A stretch of 64,000 nucleotides of DNA from Bdellovibrionia bacterium (GTDB taxonomy: Bacteria > Bdellovibrionota > Bdellovibrionia > Bdellovibrionales > JAGQZY01): assembly GCA_030424715.1 (NCBI GenBank), contig JAUHWH010000005.1:62001-126000 (forward strand), read 5' to 3'. Below are positions 25,472-32,454 of the stretch, piece by piece. The notes beneath the pieces were generated by a model. The model worked only from the letters and a program-made list of their open reading frames with translations, had not been told where the DNA came from and did no database searches. A program made the translations under genes and the position numbers. How positions within the stretch are numbered: position 1 is the first letter of the stretch; each line of letters starts with the position of its first letter.

Positions 25472-26786
25472 AACCCATACTCGCAGCCTTCAACTCGTTA
25501 ATCGCTTGCTCAAAGGTCCAATCTTCATCAACGCTTTGACGTAAAAACTTATCTAAATTTTTGTTGATCGCGATGGCCTGATCGAGTTCTTGATCGGTTC
25601 CCATCTGATAGGCCCCTATTCGAATAAGGTCTTCGTTCTCCCGGTAAAGAGCCATCGCGGCCCTCGCCTGCCTGGCAACGTCAGCGTGTTCATCAGTAAT
25701 TATGTTCGACATCACTCGACTGGCCGATTGTAGAACATCCACCGCCGGAAAGTGGCCCTTCTGGGCCAGGCGACGATCCAACACGATATGTCCATCTACA
25801 ATGGACCGAACAGCATCTGCGATAGGATCGTCCATATCATCGCCTTCAACAAGAACAGTATAGAGGCCTGTTATCGAACCATTATTGTCAAAGTGCCCGG
25901 CTCTCTCGAGCAATTTGGGTAGTAGGCCAAACACACTCGGAGTGTAGCCCTTTGTGGTCACTGGCTCACCAGCATTCAAGCCAATTTCCCGCTGGGCCAT
26001 GGCAAATCGGGTTAACGAGTCCATCATCAACATCACATCCATGCCTTGGTCTGAAAAATGTTCGGCAATCGCCGTCGCAACAAAGGCCCCGCGCATTCGC
26101 AACAGAGGACTTTGATCACTGGTCACAGCAACAATCACTGACTTTTTTAATCCCTCTTCACCGAGCACGTTTTCAATAAATTCTCTAACTTCTCGGCCAC
26201 GCTCGCCAATGAGAGCAATCACGTTGACATCTGACTTTGTTGAGCGAGCCATCATTCCCATCAAAACGGATTTTCCCACTCCCGATCCCGCAAGAATACC
26301 CACCCGCTGGCCTTTACCCACTGTCAAAAAAGAGTTGATAGACTTAACCCCGAGATCGAGCGGGCGATCAATGGGTTTGCGTTCAAGGGGGTTCACTGTA
26401 TTTTTGTAAAGATAGGCCTCTTTAGAGAGTTGCAGATCACCCTTGCCATCGATCGGCTGGCCTAGGCCGTCAATCACACGACCTAACAAGTTGTCGCCGA
26501 CCTTGATGCTGGCTGTGGTTCTAAGCAATTCAATACGACTTCCAAAACCAATCGCCGATAGATCGGTCAGGGGCATCATCAGAACTTTTTTGTCTTTAAA
26601 GCCAATGACTTCACTAATGATTGAGGGCCTGCCTGGTGCTGCAATCTCACAGATACTTCCCAACTTGGCTCCGGGCAGATAGGCCTCAATAAGGTGTCCG
26701 ACCACATCGGTGACTTTTCCAATGTCTTTCACAAGAACTCGGCGTTCCAGGGTCTGAATGTAGCGGTCGAAATCGGCAGCACTCAT
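25458..26786 (-). CDS. fliI: Flagellum-specific type III export ATPase
   Basis: A 442-residue F1-beta-like ATPase that powers unloading of export substrates. Walker A is G-S-G-V-G-K-S with K172; Walker B is seen as V-M-L-M-M-D-S-L-T-R; the I-A-L-I-G-E-R-G-R-E-V segment and the D-E-L-D-Q-A-I region near the C-terminus are typical. The N-terminal FliH-binding part is present (residues 1-25). AGGAG lies five bases before the ATG. It is downstream of fliH and overlaps fliJ. Nothing unusual in length or motifs. Confidence 0.97.
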   Translation of the reverse strand: MSAADFDRYIQTLERRVLVKDIGKVTDVVGHLIEAYLPGAKLGSICEIAAPGRPSIISEVIGFKDKKVLMMPLTDLSAIGFGSRIELLRTTASIKVGDNLLGRVIDGLGQPIDGKGDLQLSKEAYLYKNTVNPLERKPIDRPLDLGVKSINSFLTVGKGQRVGILAGSGVGKSVLMGMMARSTKSDVNVIALIGERGREVREFIENVLGEEGLKKSVIVAVTSDQSPLLRMRGAFVATAIAEHFSDQGMDVMLMMDSLTRFAMAQREIGLNAGEPVTTKGYTPSVFGLLPKLLERAGHFDNNGSITGLYTVLVEGDDMDDPIADAVRSIVDGHIVLDRRLAQKGHFPAVDVLQSASRVMSNIITDEHADVARQARAAMALYRENEDLIRIGAYQMGTDQELDQAIAINKNLDKFLRQSVDEDWTFEQAINELKAASMGYEEV

Positions 26787-26794
26787 TCTAGCTC

Positions 26795-27541
26795 CTAGGC
26801 CTGGTTGTCGACTATTGATTCAAGTTTTTCCAGTCTCTGCTCAACTGTGGCATCGATAACCCCGTGGTTGGTCTCGATAATAATTCCTCCGCGGGAAATC
26901 GCATTGTCTTCTTCTATTCGAGTCGAAGGATCAAGGTTGAGTTCTTTGAAAACCGTATCCTTATGTTTCTCGACCCAGATTTTGTCTTGCGGGGAAATAC
27001 GAATGGTGACTTCTTCGTCACTTTGGGCCATTTCCAGAGACTTCTTGATGAGAGTCTGAATATAAGCCTCGTTAACATCGATTTCTTTCATAAGAAGACG
27101 CTTTGCCATATAGAAACACAGCTTTACAATCTGCTTTTCATTATCTTTAAAAAGATCTGTTTTGATTTCTTTGACCTCTTTGATGAGGGTGTTGATGTGC
27201 TCCATCTCTAGTTCGATGCGCTCTTTCTCTTCTTCGTAGGCCTTTTCGGTTCCTTCATTCAGTCCCAGGGCATAGGCCTCTTCGTAGGCTTTTTCTTGCA
27301 CTTCTTTACTTAGATCGAGAGCTTGCTTGGCAACCTCTCGTTGTTGAGTTTCTTTTTCGAGCTCATCAATACCCACATACTCCGCGACAATTTTGTCGAC
27401 CCGGAAATCGCCACGGGAGTTCTCATTTTCGACGTACTCCATGGCCTGCTCACTGATCTGAGAGTCAATGGTCGAGGGCTGATAGTTAATAGCAACCCTT
27501 TCCGCCTTCTCTTTGGCAATGATGTTTTTAGACAAGGGCAT
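26795..27541 (-). CDS. fliH: Flagellar export ATPase regulator
   Basis: A 248-residue protein that binds FliI and docks it to the C ring. The N-terminal 70 residues are variable; a long charged helix follows with Y-A-L-G-L-N-E-G-T-E-K-A-Y-E-E, in place of the usual GxxxG repeats, and the C-terminal domain at about 150-245 has the ATP-synthase-delta-like pattern ending R-G-G-I-I-I-E-T-N-H-G-V-I-D-A (the common G-G-x-x-I-E-T-x-x-G-x-I-D-A motif). I prefer the ATG at 27541, eight bases after GAGGTGG; a GTG at 27553 is the alternative. It overlaps the fliG end by 14 bases. Confidence 0.92.
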   Translation of the reverse strand: MPLSKNIIAKEKAERVAINYQPSTIDSQISEQAMEYVENENSRGDFRVDKIVAEYVGIDELEKETQQREVAKQALDLSKEVQEKAYEEAYALGLNEGTEKAYEEEKERIELEMEHINTLIKEVKEIKTDLFKDNEKQIVKLCFYMAKRLLMKEIDVNEAYIQTLIKKSLEMAQSDEEVTIRISPQDKIWVEKHKDTVFKELNLDPSTRIEEDNAISRGGIIIETNHGVIDATVEQRLEKLESIVDNQA

Positions 27542-28580
27542 CTTCTGCACCACCTCGAGCGATAATGATTCGCCCTTCGTTCTCTAGACGTCGAGCCGTG
27601 TTCACGATCTCCATCTGAGCAGCTTCCACATCGGAGACTCGAGCCGGCCCCATCGTCGCTAGGTCGTCATTAAGAAGGTCGGCCGCACGAGCAGAAAGAT
27701 TCTTAAAGACTTTGTCTCTAATTTCCTGATTCGCAGTTTTAAGAGCCAAGAGCAACTTGTCATTAGCCACTTCCTTGAGAAGGGCCTGAATCCCACGATC
27801 ATCAATTTTGATCAAGTCATCAAAGATGAACATAAGTTTGCGGATTTCTTCGGCAAGTAAGGGATCTTTCTCTTCGACTCGAGACATGATCGCTTTCTCG
27901 GCTCCTTTGTCCATAACGTTGAGCATTTCGGCCACCGTCTGAACACCACCCAATTGAGACTGCTCAACCGTACCAATATTCGCGAGTTCGTCTTTCAAGA
28001 CACGATCCACTTCGCTGATAAGCTCCGGCGCCACATGATCCAGATTCGCCATCCGCAGAACAACCTCAGCTTGCAGTGTCTCAGGCAAGCGCTTTAAGAC
28101 CTCACCCTTCTTCTCTGGCTCTAGGTGAGCCAAAATAACCGACACTGTCTGGGGATGCTCGTTGATCAAAAAGTTAGCCAGAGACTTGGCATCAACCAGC
28201 TCTAAACTCTCGAGAGTTCGAGTCGAGTTAGTTGCAGCATTCAAGTGCCCAAGAATGCTTCGTGCCCGCTCTTCACCAAGCGCATCCATAATGGTTTCTT
28301 TTGAAGCCGAGTCTTCAGAGAAGATATAGTCTTCGGATTCACTGATCAAATCATAGAACTCTTCAAGAACCTTTTTTGTGACTTCAATTGGGATAATGCG
28401 TAGTTTTTGCATCAGCGTGACGAGCTTTCGAATGTCGGCGTCGTCCATCTTAGCCAACAGCTTTTTCGAAGCCTCTGGCCCTAGATAGTTGACCAGGATA
28501 GCCGCCTTTTCGAAGCCTCGGAGCTTATCGTATGTAATGTCTGATATTTTTCTCAGCTTAATCGCATTTGGACTTGCCAT
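27528..28580 (-). CDS. fliG: Flagellar motor switch protein
   Basis: A 350-residue C-ring protein that couples the stator to the rotor. FliG-N, middle and C domains are all present: L-R-G-F-E-K-A-A-I-L at about 20-29, the middle-domain E-H-P-Q-T-V-S-V-I-L-A-H-L at about 137-149 (the E-H-P-Q motif that binds FliM), and the C-terminal torque helix with D-D-L-I-K-I-D-D-R-G-I-Q near 255-266. Its ATG shares one base with the fliF stop (TAATG) and its end overlaps fliH. Confidence 0.97.
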   Translation of the reverse strand: MASPNAIKLRKISDITYDKLRGFEKAAILVNYLGPEASKKLLAKMDDADIRKLVTLMQKLRIIPIEVTKKVLEEFYDLISESEDYIFSEDSASKETIMDALGEERARSILGHLNAATNSTRTLESLELVDAKSLANFLINEHPQTVSVILAHLEPEKKGEVLKRLPETLQAEVVLRMANLDHVAPELISEVDRVLKDELANIGTVEQSQLGGVQTVAEMLNVMDKGAEKAIMSRVEEKDPLLAEEIRKLMFIFDDLIKIDDRGIQALLKEVANDKLLLALKTANQEIRDKVFKNLSARAADLLNDDLATMGPARVSDVEAAQMEIVNTARRLENEGRIIIARGGAEDALV

Positions 28581-30229
28581 TAAAAGTCTCTCCTAATTAG
28601 CCATAGGCTGAATGCACCGGCTGCTTTATCAACATCCTCATCCATAATCGCCATAATTCGTTCTCGTAGAATCTCACTTTCTGCTTTTTCGGGATCCACA
28701 GGTTCTTCTAAAACCGGCATCGCTGATGTCATGCCTGGTAGGGCGCTATCAACACCATGCAGCTCTTCGAGCTCTTCGATGGTCTTGGGCAACATATCCT
28801 CGATAGAATCATGAAAACTGTCTGTCACCCAGCGAACGAATGGTTTTACAAGAAGGAAGAACAATAGAACCAGCCCGAAGCCCGCTAAAGCCCAACTTGC
28901 CAAAAACCTTAATAACTTTTCGCGATGAATTGTTTTCACGAGTTTGTCGGCTTCGACAAAATTTTCTTCTTTGAACTGAAAAGACTCGAGACTGATTGAG
29001 TCCCCTCGCCCTTGTTGAAAACCAATCACATTTTTAATAAGAGTTTCAAATCTTTGTAGCTCTTCTTCTTCTCGCGGCGACCACTCGCGGTTTGGATTGC
29101 CATCGGGGCCATTCACTTCTTTATAAACACCGTCAACCATAACCGCCACCGAAACGCGACTGATGGTTCCGGCGGATTCAACGATATTTTTGACTGTCTT
29201 TGGTACCGCGTAGTTGGTGGTCTTCATCTCTTTATTTACGTCTTGGTTGAATCGAACTTGGCCGGCTTCATCGGCTCCAGGGAGATTGGCACGAGCCCCC
29301 GGCACACCGGTCGGATTGCTGCGATTGCCATTAGCAGTTTCTGCTGAAGTCGAAATACTTCGCACCGCGGTTCGATCCGGATCCACTTCTTCGCTGACCA
29401 TTGAGACTCTTTGTGGGTTCAGAGTGGCATTCACTCGAGCAATCACCTTGCCTTCGCCAACCACTCTCGCCAAAATAGACTCGATTCTCTCCTCTAAATG
29501 AGAATCCACTTTCTTCTTTATATCCATTAACTGGGCCGACCCCGCCACCGAAGGATCATATTTCTTCGACAGAACTCGTCCTCGGGAATCAACCACAGAG
29601 ACACCGCCCTCATCCATCCCCTCAACGGCATTTGTCACCAGGTGAACAATACCGCGCACTTGCTCTTCATTAAGATCGTGCCCAGAATGCAATTCAACCA
29701 CAACCGAAGCCGATGGCTTTGCCCCTTCATCAAAAAAGACCTTCTTTTTAGGCAAAGCGAGAATCACTTTGCTTCGATTGACTGGATCGAGGCTGTTGAT
29801 GGCCCGCGCCAGTTCGCCCTGCAGGGCTCTTTGAAAATTGATTTTTTGTTCATAGGTCGACGCACCGAGATCACTTTTATCAAACAACTCAAGTCCGATA
29901 TTTCCAATTCTTCCTGCCCCCACTTCGGCCATGATCGTCATCTGAGTGGAATGAAGGTAAGAATTGGGAACCAAAATTGTGCCACTGTTGTCCTCAAGCC
30001 GGTGAGGAATGTTTTTGGCTCGTAGTGTGTTTAATACAGTCGACACCTGCTCGGGGGGAACATTTGACAACAGTGGAGAATAATCACTACCGGACGACAT
30101 AAGCAGAATGGTCGCCACGGCTGCCAAACCAACACCCAAACTGGCAACAAGCGACATTCTTTTGATCGGTGTGAGACCGCCAAAAAAATCCTGAATCTGT
30201 GCAAAAAATGTCTTAAAAAAACTCTGCAA
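28580..30229 (-). CDS. fliF: Flagellar MS-ring protein
   Basis: A 549-residue inner-membrane protein forming the MS ring, the base of the motor and export gate. There are two membrane helices, near 24-44 and 443-463, with a large periplasmic region containing the ring-building motifs (Y-E-Q-K-I-N-F-Q-R-A-L-Q-G-E-L at about 126-140, then V-S-V-V-D). The C-terminal cytoplasmic tail should bind FliG, encoded next. The start is TTG at 30229. A small N/P/G-rich loop at about 295-320 is the usual variable part. The fliF stop overlaps fliG. Confidence 0.96.
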   Translation of the reverse strand: MQSFFKTFFAQIQDFFGGLTPIKRMSLVASLGVGLAAVATILLMSSGSDYSPLLSNVPPEQVSTVLNTLRAKNIPHRLEDNSGTILVPNSYLHSTQMTIMAEVGAGRIGNIGLELFDKSDLGASTYEQKINFQRALQGELARAINSLDPVNRSKVILALPKKKVFFDEGAKPSASVVVELHSGHDLNEEQVRGIVHLVTNAVEGMDEGGVSVVDSRGRVLSKKYDPSVAGSAQLMDIKKKVDSHLEERIESILARVVGEGKVIARVNATLNPQRVSMVSEEVDPDRTAVRSISTSAETANGNRSNPTGVPGARANLPGADEAGQVRFNQDVNKEMKTTNYAVPKTVKNIVESAGTISRVSVAVMVDGVYKEVNGPDGNPNREWSPREEEELQRFETLIKNVIGFQQGRGDSISLESFQFKEENFVEADKLVKTIHREKLLRFLASWALAGFGLVLLFFLLVKPFVRWVTDSFHDSIEDMLPKTIEELEELHGVDSALPGMTSAMPVLEEPVDPEKAESEILRERIMAIMDEDVDKAAGAFSLWLIRRDF

Positions 30230-30244
30230 CCTAATCCCCCTCTA

Positions 30245-30571
30245 CTAAACCTGCATCTTCATAACTTCTTGATAGGCATCGATGACTTTATTACGAACGG
30301 TCATCATGAGCTTTAAGGCAATATCTGCTTTTTCAGCAGCAATCATAACTTCTGATATATTGGTTTGCTCACCGGTGGCGACAGCCTGCATCTGCTTATC
30401 AGCCGACTTTTGCATTTCATTCACTTTACCAATGGCTTCGGTGAGGGTGTCACCAAATGAGGTCGTAGAGGTGCTATCGGTTTGAGGCGCAAACTTTTGT
30501 TTGCGAATCTCCGAAAACGTTTTGCCTGTTTCTAGCAAATCTTTTGCTGTACTTATTGTTAAGCCGTCCAT
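30245..30571 (-). CDS. fliE: Flagellar rod-MS-ring junction protein
   Basis: A 108-residue helical protein, the first rod component to be exported, linking FliF to FlgB. It ends in the typical region with S-E-V-M-I-A-A-E-K-A-D-I-A-L-K-L-M at about 73-89 and V-R-N-K-V-I-D-A-Y-Q-E-V-M-K-M-Q-V. Length and position between flgC and fliF are as in other genomes. Confidence 0.95.
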   Translation of the reverse strand: MDGLTISTAKDLLETGKTFSEIRKQKFAPQTDSTSTTSFGDTLTEAIGKVNEMQKSADKQMQAVATGEQTNISEVMIAAEKADIALKLMMTVRNKVIDAYQEVMKMQV

Positions 30572-30625
30572 GGCTAACCTCTCTCTTTGTTATATTCTAC
30601 AATAGTTCTGTCAGTTTTTCTGCCT

Positions 30626-31063
30626 TTATCGACCTATCTCTAGTGCTTTTAATGCCATGTCTTTAGTCGCTGTAAGAGCCGAGACATTGGCATCATAGGT
30701 CCTCTGGGCCTGAATCATGTCGGCCATCTCGACCATCATATTGATATTGGGATAAGCGACGTAACCATTCTCGTCGGCTTCCGGATGATCAGGTTCATAC
30801 TTTAGTAAGGGTGCACTTCGATCAGACACAACATCAACAACCTGTACGCGATTGACATTTTTTTCGGGATTGGTGAGCATCATTTCGGCAAAGGTTTTGG
30901 CATCTGGCATGGCCTCGAGCTGAACACTCTTGCGGCGATAGGGGCCACCTTCCGGGGTTCGCGTCGTGTTTACGTTGGCAATATTGCTCGATATGGCATT
31001 CATTCGCCTTCTTTGAGCGGTCATTCCACTACTGGAAACCCTAAGGCCAGTCATAAAATCCAT
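30626..31063 (-). CDS. flgC: Flagellar proximal rod protein
   Basis: A 145-residue axial protein. The N-terminal helix and motif M-T-A-Q-R-R-R-M-N-A-I-S-S-N-I-A-N-V at about 14-31 are followed by the variant T-R-T-P-E-G-G-P-Y-R-R-K; the C-terminal helix carries M-V-E-M-A-D-M-I-Q-A-Q-R-T-Y-D-A-N. Its ATG overlaps the flgB stop (TAATG). A 54-base gap separates it from fliE. Confidence 0.96.
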   Translation of the reverse strand: MDFMTGLRVSSSGMTAQRRRMNAISSNIANVNTTRTPEGGPYRRKSVQLEAMPDAKTFAEMMLTNPEKNVNRVQVVDVVSDRSAPLLKYEPDHPEADENGYVAYPNINMMVEMADMIQAQRTYDANVSALTATKDMALKALEIGR

Positions 31064-31476
31064 TATCGACCTCCTTCAGTGGCTGCATACTTCAGAGCGG
31101 CTAACTTTTTATTGATAAGTTGAGTGGCCGCATTGTACATGATGGAGTTTTGTAGCTGACTCGCCATCTCTTTTTCCATATCCACTGTGTTGCCATCGTT
31201 TGAGTAATTGATTTCAGGGTTGTCGTAGACATCGGCCTGAACTCGACCAATGGCCCCCTCACCCATCAAAAAGTGATCTTTGTGCTCCACATGCATCTTC
31301 CCTAGACCTTCTCGATCAATGGCATTTGCCAATGCACCTTCGAAATCCATTTTTTTGGCCCGATAACCCGGAGTTTCGGCATTGGCGATGTTTGCATTGA
31401 TCACGTTCTGTCGCAACTGTCGCATCTGCAAGGCAGTGGCGAGTGATTTTATAGTCTTGTCATAAATTTGTCCCAT
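31063..31476 (-). CDS. flgB: Flagellar proximal rod protein
   Basis: A 137-residue axial protein with the characteristic A-N-I-A-N-A-E-T-P-G-Y-R-A-K at about 29-42, and a C-terminal helix (N-S-I-M-Y-N-A-A-T-Q-L-I). FlgB is the first structural rod subunit above FliE. AGGAG is present about ten bases before the ATG. It follows the sigma-54 activator gene by ten bases, so regulator and structure genes share a transcript. Confidence 0.96.
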   Translation of the reverse strand: MGQIYDKTIKSLATALQMRQLRQNVINANIANAETPGYRAKKMDFEGALANAIDREGLGKMHVEHKDHFLMGEGAIGRVQADVYDNPEINYSNDGNTVDMEKEMASQLQNSIMYNAATQLINKKLAALKYAATEGGR

Positions 31477-31486
31477 GACCTATCTC

Positions 31487-32446
31487 CTATAAATTCGTGT
31501 TGGCTGTTGATTTGTATTCATTGAGCTTGTTTCTCAATGTTCGAATGCTTATGCCCAAGATTTTTGCCGCCTGTGTCCTATTCTCACCGGTGTGCTGCAG
31601 GGTTTTCAGGATAAGGCGCCGTTCCGCCTCTTGGATGGTCATCCCTGGCTTGACCAAGCCGGCTTCAGTCGTTGCCTCTTCTGACATGGGTGCCGTTTCA
31701 ATGTTGATATCAGCTGGGGTTAGGCACTCGTTGGACGACATCAAACACGATCTCTCGATCACATTTTGCAACTCGCGAATGTTTCCCGGCCACGACCAGT
31801 TATGAATTTTCTGGAGAGCTTCTATGCTCACCTCTTTAATTCTCATTTTGTTATCAAGAGCGACTTTGTTGAGAAAAAATCCGACCAATGTGTTCAGATC
31901 TTTCTTTCTTTCACGTAAAGCCGGTATTTGTAGAGGAATAACATTGAGACGATAGAAGAGATCCTGGCGAAACTCACCCTTCTGAACCATTTCCGATAGA
32001 CTGCGGTTGGTGGTACAGACAAATCTAACATCAATTTTTTTCACTTGAGTGCCACCCAGACGCTCAATCTCAGATTCTTGAATCACTCGCAACAGCTTTC
32101 CCTGTAGAGCCAGAGGCATCTCACTGATTTCGTCGAGAAGGAAGGTCCCCTTATCGGCAAGCTCAAACTTTCCTGGCTTAGAACCCTGAGCTCCCGTGAA
32201 GGCGCCTTTTTCATAACCGAAAAGTTCACTCTCTAGAAGATTCTCTGGCACAGCGGCACAATTGGTCGCGACGAAGGCTTGCTCGCTCCGGTGAGACATT
32301 TCATGAATATAGCGCGCCATGAGCTCTTTTCCCACGCCACTCTCCCCTGTGATCAGAACAGTGGCTTTGCGAACAGCAATATTGGCTGCCATATCCACAA
32401 CTTTCTTCATCTCAGAGTCTTTTATATTCTTAATCCACTCTTCCAT
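31487..32446 (-). CDS. Sigma-54-dependent transcriptional activator without receiver domain
   Basis: A 319-residue NtrC-superfamily activator: AAA+ domain from about residue 15 to 245 with Walker A G-E-S-G-V-G-K-E, the sigma-54 contact loop G-A-F-T-G-A intact, Walker B F-L-L-D-E-I, sensor R-x-D-L-Y/F-Y-R-L-N-V-I and G-N-I-R-E-L-Q-N; then a Fis-type helix-turn-helix at the C-terminus (T-Q-A-A-K-I-L-G-I-S-I-R-T-L-R). There is no N-terminal receiver or sensory domain. I chose the ATG at 32446 because GAGG lies six bases before it; the GTG at 32458 would overlap that site. It most resembles the AAA+/DNA-binding part of flagellar FlgR, FlrC or FleR and lies within a sigma-54-promoted flagellar operon. 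Activity may be set by dosage or a partner protein. Confidence 0.9.
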   Translation of the reverse strand: MEEWIKNIKDSEMKKVVDMAANIAVRKATVLITGESGVGKELMARYIHEMSHRSEQAFVATNCAAVPENLLESELFGYEKGAFTGAQGSKPGKFELADKGTFLLDEISEMPLALQGKLLRVIQESEIERLGGTQVKKIDVRFVCTTNRSLSEMVQKGEFRQDLFYRLNVIPLQIPALRERKKDLNTLVGFFLNKVALDNKMRIKEVSIEALQKIHNWSWPGNIRELQNVIERSCLMSSNECLTPADINIETAPMSEEATTEAGLVKPGMTIQEAERRLILKTLQHTGENRTQAAKILGISIRTLRNKLNEYKSTANTNL

Positions 32447-32454
32447 AAGTGTCC

